Source: DASQUK01 sp046726215 | GTDB taxonomy: Bacteria > Actinomycetota > Acidimicrobiia > Acidimicrobiales > VFJN01 | DNA length: 34,323 nt | Assembly (NCBI GenBank): GCA_046726215.1 | Contig: JBKPAA010000016.1 | Coordinates: 1 to 34,323 of the forward strand | Direction of reading: 5' to 3' | In this document: one piece after another, positions 1 to 7,968 of the stretch | Numbering within the stretch: position 1 is the stretch's first letter | Layout of the letters: every line of letters starts with the position of its first letter | Translations under genes and position numbers: made by a program | The notes under the pieces: model-generated | Told to the model about the DNA's origin: nothing | What the model saw: the letters and a program-made list of their open reading frames with translations, nothing else | Databases searched by the model: none

Positions 1-2
1 TG

Positions 3-1034
3 CCGATCCGCTGGCGGCTGCAGCTCGACGCAGTGGGCGCAGACGCGCCATCCGACGGCGACGATCGCTGGGCGGTGCCCGCCTCGCCGGAGCCCGGCGA
101 CCTCTGGGGCGGGGGCGTCCCCAGCATCGAAGATCGGGCCGACTCGGTGCGAGTGGCGGTGGAGACGCTCTCGCTGATCCGGCGCCTGCCACCACTGCCC
201 AAGCTCGAACCCGGTCCCGGCGAAGCGCCCCCTCGGCGTGCGCGGGGCCGGCCCACCGGCTCGGCCGGCAGCGTGGATCCTCGCATCGTGCACCGGGTGA
301 CGGCGTTGTTGGCCAAGGCCGAGTCGACCACCTATCCCGACGAGGCCGAGGCGTTGACCGCCAAGGCGCAGCAGCTGATGACGCGTCACGCCATCGACGA
401 GGCGGCCGTGGAGGTCGAGCGAGGCTGCGGCGCCCGGGTGTCGGGCCGCCGCGTGGGCATCGACGACCCCTATGCCCGGGCCCGCGTCACGCTGCTCAGC
501 GAGGTGGCGCGTGCCAACCGCTGCCGGGCGGTGTGGTCGCGCGGCTTCGGCTTTACCACCGTTTTCGGCGACGAGGGCGACATCGACGCCGTCGAGGTGC
601 TGTACACGTCGCTGCTCGTCCAGGCGACCCGGGCGATGGTGGCCGCCCGCCCGCCCGGCTCGACCGGCGGTGGGCGCGACGCGCCCTCGGGGTCGGCCAC
701 CCGATCGTTCCGCCAGTCGTTCCTGGTCGCGTACGCCCATCGCATCGGCGACCGGCTCCGGCACGTCGCCGAGGCCGCGGCCGCCGAGGCCGACGCCGAG
801 CACGGCGCCGGCGAGGGCGTCGGCTCGCTGCTGCCGATACTCGCCCGCCGGGCCGACGCCGCCGAGGCGGCTGCGGCCGCCGCCTTCCCCAATCTCAAGA
901 CCTTCTCCACCGCGGGCCGCAACGCCGAGGGCTGGGCGGCGGGCCGGCTAGCCGCCGACCGCGCCCAGCTCGGGGTCGAGGGCGCCCTCGGCGACCGGCG
1001 ACCGGGTCCCAAGCCGTCGCTGGGGGCGGCATGA
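3..1034 (+). CDS. DUF2786 domain protein, 5' end cut by window
   Basis: The reading frame is open from the first complete codon at position 3, so the true start may lie outside the window. A GTG at 33 is the first internal candidate and would give 333 residues. Counted from that GTG, residues about 85-125 (RIVHRVTALLAKAESTTYP, then DEAEALTAKAQQLM and RHAIDEA) match the DUF2786 signature, a short helical domain of unknown function often found near mobile or regulatory genes. The C-terminal part (FTTVFGDEGDIDAVEVLYTS, SFRQSFLVAYAHRIGDRL) looks like the second conserved domain that follows DUF2786 in actinobacterial proteins. An alanine-rich helix lies around residues 245-290. No signal peptide or membrane segment is seen. 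It converges on the ligase gene at 1372-2949, with the 29-bp repeat array between them. Family assignment is fairly secure; biochemical function is unknown. Confidence 0.75.
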   Translation, partial: PIRWRLQLDAVGADAPSDGDDRWAVPASPEPGDLWGGGVPSIEDRADSVRVAVETLSLIRRLPPLPKLEPGPGEAPPRRARGRPTGSAGSVDPRIVHRVTALLAKAESTTYPDEAEALTAKAQQLMTRHAIDEAAVEVERGCGARVSGRRVGIDDPYARARVTLLSEVARANRCRAVWSRGFGFTTVFGDEGDIDAVEVLYTSLLVQATRAMVAARPPGSTGGGRDAPSGSATRSFRQSFLVAYAHRIGDRLRHVAEAAAAEADAEHGAGEGVGSLLPILARRADAAEAAAAAAFPNLKTFSTAGRNAEGWAAGRLAADRAQLGVEGALGDRRPGPKPSLGAA

Positions 1035-1090
1035 ACCGCCCTGCGCACCACCCGAGGTCCGACGCGGCCCGTCCGGCGGGACGGTCAGCC

Positions 1091-1332
1091 CGAGGCAATG
1101 CGGTCCGCCGGACGGAGCTGGAGGCAATGCGGTCCGCCGGACGGAGCTGGAGGCAATGCGGTCCGCCGGACGGAGCCCGAGGCAATGCGGTCCGCCGGAC
1201 GGAGCCCGAGGCAATGGGGTCCGGGGGCCGGACCTCGAGGCAATGCGGTCCGCCGGACGGAGCCCGAGGCAATGGGGTCCGGGGGCCGGCCCGGGATGCC
1301 TCGAGAATGTCGGGCCGGTCCGTATTGCCTCG
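1091..1332. repeat. 29-bp tandem repeat array ending in inverted half-sites
   Basis: Seven directly abutting 29-bp units begin at 1092, 1121, 1150, 1179, 1208, 1237 and 1266. Each starts GAGGCAATG. Five share the core GCGGTCCGCCGGACGGAGC with its internal palindrome GTCCG-C-CGGAC. Units 5 and 7 have the variant GGGGTCCGGGGGCCGG. The array ends with two inverted half-sites, ATGCCTCG (ends 1303) and ATTGCCTCG (ends 1332), again 29 bp apart. The last 96 bp (1237-1332) have the same plan as the elements at 28428-28524 and 33631-33726; the other five units look like a local tandem expansion. The array fills most of the 337-bp gap between two convergent genes. The several short frames through it in both strands are repeat translations, not genes. 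Confidence 0.9.
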
Positions 1333-1371
1333 GGCCCCGCGGCAGCCCGGCACCACGTTCCGGCTCGGTGA

Positions 1372-2949
1372 TCAGTCCCGGGCGGCGGCCACCTCCTGAG
1401 CCCAGGGATAGTCGGGCTTGCCGCTGGGCGAGCGCTGCACCTCGGGCACCAGGTGGAGTTCACGGGGCACCTTGTAGCCGGCGATCCTGGCGCGGCAGTG
1501 TTCCTGTACCGAGTCCAACGACGGTGCCGTTCCCGCCCGCGGTTGCACGACCGCCACCACCCGTTGGCCCCAACGGTCGTCGGGCACGCCCACCACCAGC
1601 GCGTCGTACACGGCCGGGTGTGACTTGACGGCCGCCTCGACTTCCTCGGGAAAGATCTTCTCGCCACCCGAGTTGATCGATTGGGAACCGCGCCCCAGGA
1701 GGGTCACCGAGCCGTCCGCCTCGACCTTGGCCAGGTCGCCGGGGATCACATACCGGGTGCCGTCGATCTCGACGAACGTCTGGGCCGTCTTGACGGGATC
1801 CCCCAGGTACCCGAGCGGGATGTAGCCGCTCCGAGCCACCCGACCGATGGTGCCCGAGCCGGGCTCGACGGGCCGCAGGTCGTCGTCCAGCACCACCGTG
1901 CCCGTCACGGGGGTGACGGTGGGCCCGCCCTGCATGGCGGTCCTGCCGGGCTCCACCACCACGATCCCGTTGGCCCCTCCCTCCGAGGAGCCGATGGCAT
2001 CGGTCATCACGAGGTTGGGGAACCGGTCCAGGAACTGGTCCTTCACCGAGGGCGAGAACACGGCTGCGGTCGACGACAGCGACAGGATCGACGACAGGTC
2101 GCGGTTCTTGCTGGGCTCGTCGTCGAGCGCCTCGATCAGCGGCCGGCCCATGGCATCGCCGGTGATCATGATCGCGTTCACTCTCTCGGCCTCGACCAGC
2201 CGCCAGACCTGGTAGGGATCGAAGTGCGGCACGAGAACCACCTTGTGCCCCACGAAGCTCTGTCCCATCACCGCCCACTGGGTGGCGCCGTGCATCAGGG
2301 GGGCGATGGGCAGGAACGTGATCTGGAAGCCCAGGGCCTTGCCTCGCTCCACGAGGTCCTGGGGTGCCTCCGCCTGGTCCCCCGTGAGCAGGTCGATCCC
2401 GCCCCCCAGCGCGAACAGCACGTCGGCATGGCGCCAGACCACGCCCTTGGGCATCCCGGTGGTGCCGCCCGTGTACAGGATGTAGCGGTCGTCGCCCGAC
2501 CGCGGGCCGAAGTCACGTGCGGGTGACTGTGACGCCAGGGCGTCGTCGAAGTCGGCGCCGATGGCCAGCCGGTGGGTCAGTTCCGGCAGGCTGCCGAGCA
2601 CGCCGTCGACCCGGTCGGCGAACGCCGCGTCGTGCACGAGCGCCCTGAGGTGGGCGTTGCCGAACAGGTAGGCGAGCTCGTCCTCGACGTACCGGTAGTT
2701 GATATTGATCCACACCGCCCGCAGCTTGAACACGGCCCACAGCGTCTCGATCCACTCCACCGAGTTGACGCCGTAGATCCCGACGTGGTCGCCCGGCCCG
2801 ACGCCCTGGGCGGCCAGGTGGTGCGCCAGCTGGTTGGCCCGGGCCTCCATCTCGGCATAGGTGCGACGTTGGTCGCCGGCCACCAGGTACTCGCGGTCGC
2901 CGAAGTGGTCGACGGCGTGCTCGAACAGATCGGCCAGGTTGAATTCCAA
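1372..2949 (-). CDS. Acyl-CoA ligase, FadD19-like (steroid side-chain type)
   Basis: An ANL-superfamily acyl-CoA synthetase that activates a carboxylic acid through an acyl-adenylate and forms a CoA thioester. From the TTG at 2949 it is 525 aa. The ATP-binding P-loop YTGGTTGMPKG lies near residues 160-170. Also visible are HGATQWA, TGDAMGRPL, TDAIGSSEGG, SINSGGEKIFPEEVE and the C-terminal catalytic lysine in SPSGKPDY (K511). These blocks resemble my memory of mycobacterial FadD19, the C26 steroid acid ligase, more than a generic fatty acyl ligase; the substrate is inference. I prefer TTG 2949 because GGAGGG sits 5 bases upstream and the protein then opens MEFNLADLFEHA as relatives do. The GTG at 2991 gives a longer frame but lies inside a promoter-like site. 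It is last of three minus-strand genes, 103 bp behind the aldolase gene, and may have its own promoter. Confidence 0.85.
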   Translation of the reverse strand: MEFNLADLFEHAVDHFGDREYLVAGDQRRTYAEMEARANQLAHHLAAQGVGPGDHVGIYGVNSVEWIETLWAVFKLRAVWININYRYVEDELAYLFGNAHLRALVHDAAFADRVDGVLGSLPELTHRLAIGADFDDALASQSPARDFGPRSGDDRYILYTGGTTGMPKGVVWRHADVLFALGGGIDLLTGDQAEAPQDLVERGKALGFQITFLPIAPLMHGATQWAVMGQSFVGHKVVLVPHFDPYQVWRLVEAERVNAIMITGDAMGRPLIEALDDEPSKNRDLSSILSLSSTAAVFSPSVKDQFLDRFPNLVMTDAIGSSEGGANGIVVVEPGRTAMQGGPTVTPVTGTVVLDDDLRPVEPGSGTIGRVARSGYIPLGYLGDPVKTAQTFVEIDGTRYVIPGDLAKVEADGSVTLLGRGSQSINSGGEKIFPEEVEAAVKSHPAVYDALVVGVPDDRWGQRVVAVVQPRAGTAPSLDSVQEHCRARIAGYKVPRELHLVPEVQRSPSGKPDYPWAQEVAAARD

Positions 2950-2983
2950 ACGTTGCCCTCCGACGCCAGCGGCGTGCCGTTGG

Positions 2984-2997
2984 TAGAACACGTTACA
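2984..2997 (-). promoter_or_regulatory. KstR-like operator over -10 of the ligase gene
   Basis: The plus-strand sequence TAGAACACGTTACA fits the published mycobacterial KstR pattern TnnAACnnGTTnnA exactly. It lies about 35 bp upstream of the preferred TTG start of the FadD19-like gene. Read on the minus strand, TAACGT within it fits a TAnnnT -10 hexamer. KstR represses cholesterol genes including fadD19 in mycobacteria, so position and target agree. No KstR homologue can be confirmed here; two TetR genes are present in the window. Confidence 0.4.
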
Positions 2998-3052
2998 GTT
3001 CGGTCCGAGCCCGGCCGGCGCTCAGCGGGGCGGCGGTCGTGGGGCCGGTGCG

Positions 3053-3736
3053 TCAGCCTCGCCAGGTGTGGTGGCGGATGAACTCGTAGACGCCGGTGAA
3101 GTCGGACCGGGCCTTGCCCGGCAGCTCCGAGACTCCGCCCAGCAGCCGTGCGCCCCACACGATCTCGGCGTTGTGTTCGACGACCAGCGCCGAGTGCAAC
3201 GCGTCCTCCACCGACTTGCCGATCGTGACCAGGCCGTGGTTCGCCATCAGCGCCGCCGAGCGGTCGCCCAGCGCCGCCGCCACCACGACCCCCAGCTCGT
3301 CGCTGCCCGACGGGTGGTATTCGCACACCGGGACGTCGCCGCCGATGTACACGACGAACTCGTCGATAGCCGCCGGGATCGGCTGGTGGGCGACGGCGAA
3401 CATCGAGGCGTGCTTGGCGTGACAGTGGACGACCGCACCCGCCTCGGGATGTGCGGCCAGCGCCGCTAGGTGGACGCCCTTCTCGGACGTGGGTGACCTC
3501 TCCCCGGCGACCACCGCACCGTCGAGGTCGACGACCACCAGATCCTCGAGTTCCATGACCTCGTAATCGAGGGACGAGGGCGTGACCACGACCGTTCCGT
3601 CCTCGACCCGCCCCGAAACGTTGCCGGCGGTGCCCTCGACGATGCCCCGGCGGTACATCGACTTGGCCGCCGCCAGGACGGCGTCCTTCACCTCGGCCAG
3701 CGGGCGGCCGTTGGGCTTGCCGTTGTCGTGGCTCAT
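3053..3736 (-). CDS. Class II aldolase/adducin family protein
   Basis: A 227-aa protein of the zinc-dependent class II aldolase fold (fuculose-phosphate aldolase / ribulose-phosphate 4-epimerase / adducin head). It opens with an N-terminal helix and GTAGNVSGR (residues 36-43), the phosphate-binding turn of the family. E85 in TSEKGVH is the likely catalytic acid. The zinc ligands are H104 and H106 in VVHCHAKHA and H167 in MANHGLV. Such enzymes cleave or epimerise phosphorylated sugars or act on hydroxy-acid phosphates; the substrate cannot be read from sequence. The ATG at 3736 is 13 bp behind the hydroxyacid dehydrogenase stop, so the two are co-transcribed. A small palindrome, GTGAA-CCC-TTCAC (3741-3753), lies in the gap. 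An FGGY kinase, the usual upstream partner of such aldolases, lies 25 kb away at 28629. Confidence 0.85.
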   Translation of the reverse strand: MSHDNGKPNGRPLAEVKDAVLAAAKSMYRRGIVEGTAGNVSGRVEDGTVVVTPSSLDYEVMELEDLVVVDLDGAVVAGERSPTSEKGVHLAALAAHPEAGAVVHCHAKHASMFAVAHQPIPAAIDEFVVYIGGDVPVCEYHPSGSDELGVVVAAALGDRSAALMANHGLVTIGKSVEDALHSALVVEHNAEIVWGARLLGGVSELPGKARSDFTGVYEFIRHHTWRG

Positions 3737-3749
3737 AGCTGTGAACCCT

Positions 3750-4793
3750 TCACGTGAGCACCTCCGGGTTGGCGCAGTGCAGGGGACGCTCGCCCCGCAA
3801 CACCCGCCCGATGTCTTCCGCGATCATCAAGGTGTGGTTGACCTCGGTGTCGTAGGTCGCGCCGCCGATGTGCGGCGTCAGCACCACGGTGTCGAGCCGC
3901 GTCACGGGGTGGTCGACCGGAAGCTGTTCGCCTTCGAAGTGATCGAGGCCGGCGCCGCCGAGGTGCCCCGACCGAAGCGAGTCGGTGAGCGCGTCGAGGT
4001 CGTGGAGCGCCGCACGCGCGGTGTTGAGGTACACCGAACCCCGCGCCATGGCCGCGAACCGCTCGGCGCCCATCATCCCCACGGTCTCGGGCGTGACCGT
4101 CGCGTGCATGGACACCACGTCGGCGTCGGCCAGCAGCTTGTCCAGCGAGTCGTGCGTGGCCTCGGGTGAGTACGGGTCGAAGGCGATGACCTGCATCCCG
4201 AGCGCCTCGAGCCGCCAGCGCACCGCCCGGCCGACGGCACCCAGCCCCACCAGCCCCGCGGTTCGCCCCGCGAGCTGCCAGGCGCGGAAGCGCTGGTAGG
4301 GGATGCTGCCGTCCCGGAACACCTGGCCCGTCCGCACGTCACGGTCGGCGGTCAGCACCCGGCGGGTGACGGCCAGCAGCAGCCCCAGCGTCAGCTCGGC
4401 GACGGCGTCGGCGTTGCGACCGGGCGTGTGCAGCACGGGAATCCCCCGGGCGGTGGCGCCGGCGATGTCGACGTTCGTGGGATCCCCGCGCGTGGAGCCG
4501 ATCACCCGTAGGGGTCGATCGAGAACCGGGCCGCTCACGAAGTCGGCCTCGCACACCAGCACCGTCGCCCCCAGGGCGTCCACCCGCTCGGCCAGCGCGG
4601 CACCGTCCCAGATCCGCAGCGGGCGCTGGTCGATCCAGGGGTCGTAGCTGACCTCGCACAGCTCACCCAGGGTGTCGAGCCCCGGCCCCCGGCAGGCGGC
4701 CGTCACGAGCGCCACCGGACGGTCGCCGCCCCGGCCGCCACCGGCCACACCTGCGTTGCCCGCCGCGGCGCCGCCCTGCCCCGAATCTGACAT
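3750..4793 (-). CDS. D-2-hydroxyacid dehydrogenase family protein
   Basis: An NAD(P)-dependent D-isomer-specific 2-hydroxyacid dehydrogenase (phosphoglycerate dehydrogenase-like), 347 aa from the ATG at 4793. A GTG at 4820 in the same frame would add nine residues; no strong ribosome site decides between them. The first 25 residues are Gly/Ala-rich and probably disordered. The Rossmann motif GLGAVG is at 183-188, with an acidic residue at the end of the next strand (FDPY). NTARA carries the substrate-binding R260, and LTPHIGG the catalytic H308. It is first in a minus-strand operon with the class II aldolase, a pairing common in sugar-acid catabolism. It is divergent from the P450 gene, and the 80-bp gap holds the operator at 4844-4859, which could control both directions. 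Confidence 0.85.
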   Translation of the reverse strand: MSDSGQGGAAAGNAGVAGGGRGGDRPVALVTAACRGPGLDTLGELCEVSYDPWIDQRPLRIWDGAALAERVDALGATVLVCEADFVSGPVLDRPLRVIGSTRGDPTNVDIAGATARGIPVLHTPGRNADAVAELTLGLLLAVTRRVLTADRDVRTGQVFRDGSIPYQRFRAWQLAGRTAGLVGLGAVGRAVRWRLEALGMQVIAFDPYSPEATHDSLDKLLADADVVSMHATVTPETVGMMGAERFAAMARGSVYLNTARAALHDLDALTDSLRSGHLGGAGLDHFEGEQLPVDHPVTRLDTVVLTPHIGGATYDTEVNHTLMIAEDIGRVLRGERPLHCANPEVLT

Positions 4794-4832
4794 GCGCGTC
4801 ACAGTAGAGGAGCGGGCCACGCTCCTGCGGGC

Positions 4833-4868
4833 TAAGGTCGAACCTGACGTTGGCGTCAGTCAGGGGAG
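4833..4868 (+). promoter_or_regulatory. P450 promoter: -10, 16-bp operator, ribosome site
   Basis: TAAGGT (4833-4838) fits an actinobacterial -10 hexamer. Five bases further on lies the inverted repeat CTGACGTTGGCGTCAG (4844-4859; arms CTGAC/GTCAG, 6-bp spacer), covering the expected transcription start. GGGGAG (4863-4868) follows, 5 bases before the GTG start at 4874. The same architecture is at 28588-28631. A TetR-type repressor bound here would block the P450 operon and possibly the divergent dehydrogenase operon. Confidence 0.6.
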
Positions 4869-4873
4869 CGACC

Positions 4874-6103
4874 GTGGACGAATCGCACCAGTCAGTAGGA
4901 CTTGCCGACGACGATCCGTTCGAGGCATTCAACCGTGCCATGGGGGCCGAGGGCGACGCCTCGCCGTACCCCACCTTTGCCAGCCTGCGGGCGGAGGCCC
5001 CGGTCCACCCCGGCGTCCCCGACCTCGGTGCGGTGGCCTACGACGAGGGCTCGACCTTCACCGCCTACGCCTACGACGCCGTCCACACGATCCTCGGCGA
5101 CGGCGAGACCTTCAGCTCGGCGGGCTACGGCGAGGTCATGGGCGTGCTCATGGGTCGCTCGATCCTGCAGATGGACGAGCCCGAGCACCACGCCTACCGC
5201 TCGATCCTGCAGCAGGCGTTCACCCGCGCCGAGATGCAGCGCTGGGAGGTCGAGCTGGTCGGTCCCCTGGTCAACGGCATGATCGACGAGTTCGCCGGCG
5301 ACCGGCGTGCCGACCTCGTGCGTCAGCTGCTGTTCATGTTCCCTGTGCGGGTCATCGCCTCGCTGCTCGGCCTGCCCGAAGGGGACCTGCCAAGGTTCCA
5401 CCGCTTGGCCGTACAGCTCATCGGTGCGACCACCGTGGACTGGGACGTGGCCCTCCAGGCGTCGGCCGCCCTGCGGGACTACCTGGCCGGAATCGTGGAC
5501 GAGCGGCGCCGCCACCCCGCGCAGGACATGATCTCCGTGCTGGTACAGGCCGAGCACGACGGCCAGCGGCTCACCGACGAGGAGATCTACGCGTTCTGCC
5601 GCCTGTTGCTCCCGGCGGGCGCCGAGACCACCTACCGGTCGTCGTCGAACCTGCTGTTCGGGCTGCTCTCCCATCCCGACCAGCTCGACGCCGCGGTCGC
5701 CGACCGCAGCCTGGTGCCGCTGGCGATCGAGGAGGGCATCCGCTGGGAGCCGCCCCTGCTGATCATCTCCCGGACCGCCACCCGCGACACCGACGTCTGC
5801 GGCGTGGCCATCCCGGCGGGCGCCAGCATCGTGTGCAGCCTCGGATCGGCCAACCATGACGAGACCCGCTGGCCCGAGGCCGAGCGCTTCGACATCTTCC
5901 GTGAGCGGCGGCCCCACATCGGCTTCGCCCACGGCACGCACATGTGCCTCGGCATGCACCTGGCCCGCATGGAGACCCAGGTCGCGCTGGGGGCGCTGTT
6001 CGATCGCCTGCCGGGCCTGCGCCTCGACCCCGCCGCGCCCGACCCCTACATCTCGGGCCGCGTGTTCCGGGCGCCACCCAGGTTGGACGTCGTCTGGGAT
6101 TGA
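4874..6103 (+). CDS. Cytochrome P450
   Basis: A soluble bacterial class I cytochrome P450 monooxygenase, 409 aa, of the usual family length. The I-helix motif AGAETT (248-253) contains the oxygen-activating acid/alcohol pair. The K-helix ExxR is E287-R290 in EEGIRWEPP. The haem loop is GFAHGTHMCLG, with the cysteine ligand at C358. There is no membrane anchor. It needs a ferredoxin and reductase; a three-cysteine ferredoxin of the P450-partner type is at 29984 under a matching operator. The GTG at 4874 is chosen because GGGGAG lies 5 bases upstream; the longer TTG frame from 4850 would start inside the operator palindrome. The acyl-CoA dehydrogenase gene follows after 16 bp. By context the substrate may be a steroid or isoprenoid side chain, but no CYP subfamily can be assigned by eye. 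Confidence 0.93.
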   Translation: MDESHQSVGLADDDPFEAFNRAMGAEGDASPYPTFASLRAEAPVHPGVPDLGAVAYDEGSTFTAYAYDAVHTILGDGETFSSAGYGEVMGVLMGRSILQMDEPEHHAYRSILQQAFTRAEMQRWEVELVGPLVNGMIDEFAGDRRADLVRQLLFMFPVRVIASLLGLPEGDLPRFHRLAVQLIGATTVDWDVALQASAALRDYLAGIVDERRRHPAQDMISVLVQAEHDGQRLTDEEIYAFCRLLLPAGAETTYRSSSNLLFGLLSHPDQLDAAVADRSLVPLAIEEGIRWEPPLLIISRTATRDTDVCGVAIPAGASIVCSLGSANHDETRWPEAERFDIFRERRPHIGFAHGTHMCLGMHLARMETQVALGALFDRLPGLRLDPAAPDPYISGRVFRAPPRLDVVWD

Positions 6104-6119
6104 CGGCAGCGTTGGGGCC

Positions 6120-7319
6120 GTGAGCGACGACACGAGCCACCCCGACGCGGGGACCACCAGGCCGACCGATCCCAAGCTGGCCGACGAGCTGGTCGCCACG
6201 GTGCGCGACTGGGTGCGCAGGGACGTCGTGCCGGTGGCGTCGGACTACGAGCACGAGGACCGGTTCCCCGAGCCCTTGGTCGCGCAGATGCGGGCCTTCG
6301 GGCTGTTCGGGTCGAAGGTGCCGGAGGATTTCGGGGGGCTGGGTCTCGACACCGTGACCTATGCGCGGCTCATGGAGGAGCTGTCGTACGGCTGGATGTC
6401 GCTCGCCGGCGTGCTGAACACCCACACGATCCTCGTCGCCCTGCTGGTCCGTCACGGAACGGCCGAGCAGAGGGCGCGCCTGCTGCCCGTGTTGGCCGCC
6501 GGCGAGGTGCGGGGCGCGTTTTCGCTGTCGGAGCCCGACGCCGGCAGCGATGCCGGCGCCATCCGCTGCAAGGCCACGCCCGACGGTGACGAGTACATCC
6601 TCGACGGCACCAAGATGTGGGTCACCAACGGCGAGCGGGCCGGCATCGTCGCCCTCGCCGCCCGCACGCCCGAGGGCATCACCTGCTTCGTGGTCGAGAA
6701 GGACCCCGGGCCGGGCTTCGGCGGCATCGCCACCAGCAAGACCATCGGCAAGCTCGGCTACAAGGGCATCGAGACCGTGGAGATGACGTACAGCGGCCAT
6801 CGGGTCCCGGCGTCCGCGGTCCTCGGGGGTGACGAGGGACGGGGGCAGGGCCTCCGGTACATCCTCGGTGCCCTCGAGGTCGGTCGCGTCAACATCGCCG
6901 CCCGGGCTGTCGGGGTCGCCCGCGCCGCGTACGACGCCGCCATGCGCTATTCCCACGAGCGGGAGACGTTCGGCGTGCCCATCCACAATCACCAGGCCAT
7001 CCAGTTCAAGCTCGCCGACATGGCGACGCGCGTCGAGGCGTCCCGGCTGCTGACCCGCAGCGCCGCCGAGAAGATCGATGCCGGCGAGCGCGCCGACGTC
7101 GAGGCGGGGATGGCCAAGCTGTTCGCGTCGGAGACGGCCCTCGAGGTGTCGACCGAGGCCATGCGGATCCACGGCGGCTACGGCTACACCACGGAGTTCC
7201 CCGTCGAGCGCTACTACCGGGACGCGCCCCTGATGATCATCGGCGAGGGCACCAACGAGATCCAGCGCATCGTCATCGCCCGGGGCCTGTTGCAACGCTG
7301 GGCCGAGCGACCGCACTAG
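6120..7319 (+). CDS. Acyl-CoA dehydrogenase with canonical catalytic Glu
   Basis: An FAD-dependent acyl-CoA dehydrogenase, 399 aa, introducing an alpha-beta double bond into an acyl-CoA. Start GTG 6120 (MSDDTSHPDAG) follows the P450 stop by 16 bp; the frame is open further upstream but that part is a shadow of the P450 gene. Motifs: FSLSEPDAGSD (FAD/substrate loop), TKMWVTNGE, RETFGVPIHNHQAIQFKLAD and IHGGYGYTTEFPVERYYRDA. E376 in IGEGTNEIQR is the canonical catalytic base. This contrasts with the ACADs at 23876 and 30218, which lack Glu at that place. It is probably a homotetramer acting after P450 oxidation and CoA activation in the same pathway, or on a chain-shortened acyl-CoA. Electron acceptor is presumably ETF, not encoded here. 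Confidence 0.92.
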   Translation: MSDDTSHPDAGTTRPTDPKLADELVATVRDWVRRDVVPVASDYEHEDRFPEPLVAQMRAFGLFGSKVPEDFGGLGLDTVTYARLMEELSYGWMSLAGVLNTHTILVALLVRHGTAEQRARLLPVLAAGEVRGAFSLSEPDAGSDAGAIRCKATPDGDEYILDGTKMWVTNGERAGIVALAARTPEGITCFVVEKDPGPGFGGIATSKTIGKLGYKGIETVEMTYSGHRVPASAVLGGDEGRGQGLRYILGALEVGRVNIAARAVGVARAAYDAAMRYSHERETFGVPIHNHQAIQFKLADMATRVEASRLLTRSAAEKIDAGERADVEAGMAKLFASETALEVSTEAMRIHGGYGYTTEFPVERYYRDAPLMIIGEGTNEIQRIVIARGLLQRWAERPH

Positions 7320-7338
7320 ACCGGGCTAGAAACTGGGC

Positions 7339-7968
7339 ATGCCGACCAGGGGCCCGCTGCGGCGCCAGGGCGTCGAGACCCGCGCCAAGCTGCTCGACGC
7401 GGCCGTGCGCGCGCTGGCCGAGAACGGCTTCCACGCCACCCGGGTCGACGACATCGTGCGGGTCGCCGGCGTGTCACACGGCACCTTCTATTTGTACTTC
7501 GCCAACAAGGAGGACCTGTTCCGCACCCTTGCGGAGCGCTGCGCCGACGAGGCGGACGCACTGGCCGAGTCGCTGGGCGTTGTCGATGCCGGCGCCGGCG
7601 GCGTGTCCACGCTGCGGTCGTGGCTGGCCGAGTTCCTCACGTTCTATCGCCGCTACGGCGTCGTGATCCGGGCGTGGGCCGAGAACCAGGTGACCGACCG
7701 GGCGCTGGCCCGGCTGGGGACCGCCTCGTTCGGCCGCATCACCACGACCCTGCAGGCCTCCATGACGGGCGGACCCGACGGCGGTGACCCGCCGGCCCAG
7801 ATCGAGCTCCGGTCGGCGGCGCTGCTGGCGATGATCGAGCGGTTCGCATACGTCACCACCAGCCGCAACCTGGGATTCGGGGAGGATGTCCTGCTCGACA
7901 ACCTGGCGCTGGTCGTGCACCGCGGCTTCTTCCGCCCGAGAGCCGACCGGTCGGCGCCACTAGCCTGA
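7339..7968 (+). CDS. TetR family transcriptional regulator
   Basis: A 209-aa one-domain repressor-type regulator. The N-terminal helix-turn-helix is clear: TRAKLLDAAVRALAENGFHA, then TRVDDIVRVAGVSHGTFYLY and FANKEDLFRTL (about residues 15-60). The C-terminal ligand domain is helical and is not matched to a known ligand. It begins 19 bp after the ACAD stop, so it is the third gene of the P450 operon. It is therefore the first candidate for the factor binding the CTGAC-N6-GTCAG operators, with autoregulation from the P450 promoter; this is inference. Its stop codon lies inside another palindrome of the same type (7963-7982). Confidence 0.9.
   Translation: MPTRGPLRRQGVETRAKLLDAAVRALAENGFHATRVDDIVRVAGVSHGTFYLYFANKEDLFRTLAERCADEADALAESLGVVDAGAGGVSTLRSWLAEFLTFYRRYGVVIRAWAENQVTDRALARLGTASFGRITTTLQASMTGGPDGGDPPAQIELRSAALLAMIERFAYVTTSRNLGFGEDVLLDNLALVVHRGFFRPRADRSAPLA

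Noticed and set aside
1092..1294. CRISPR array, because the repeat unit is 29 bp
   Set aside because: The units abut with no spacers and carry internal sequence variants; no cas genes are present.
533..1667. Several long frames on both strands through the 29-bp array giving repeated Arg/Gly/Ser/Pro peptides
   Set aside because: They are translations of the tandem repeat and of flanking shadows, without ribosome sites or recognisable domains.
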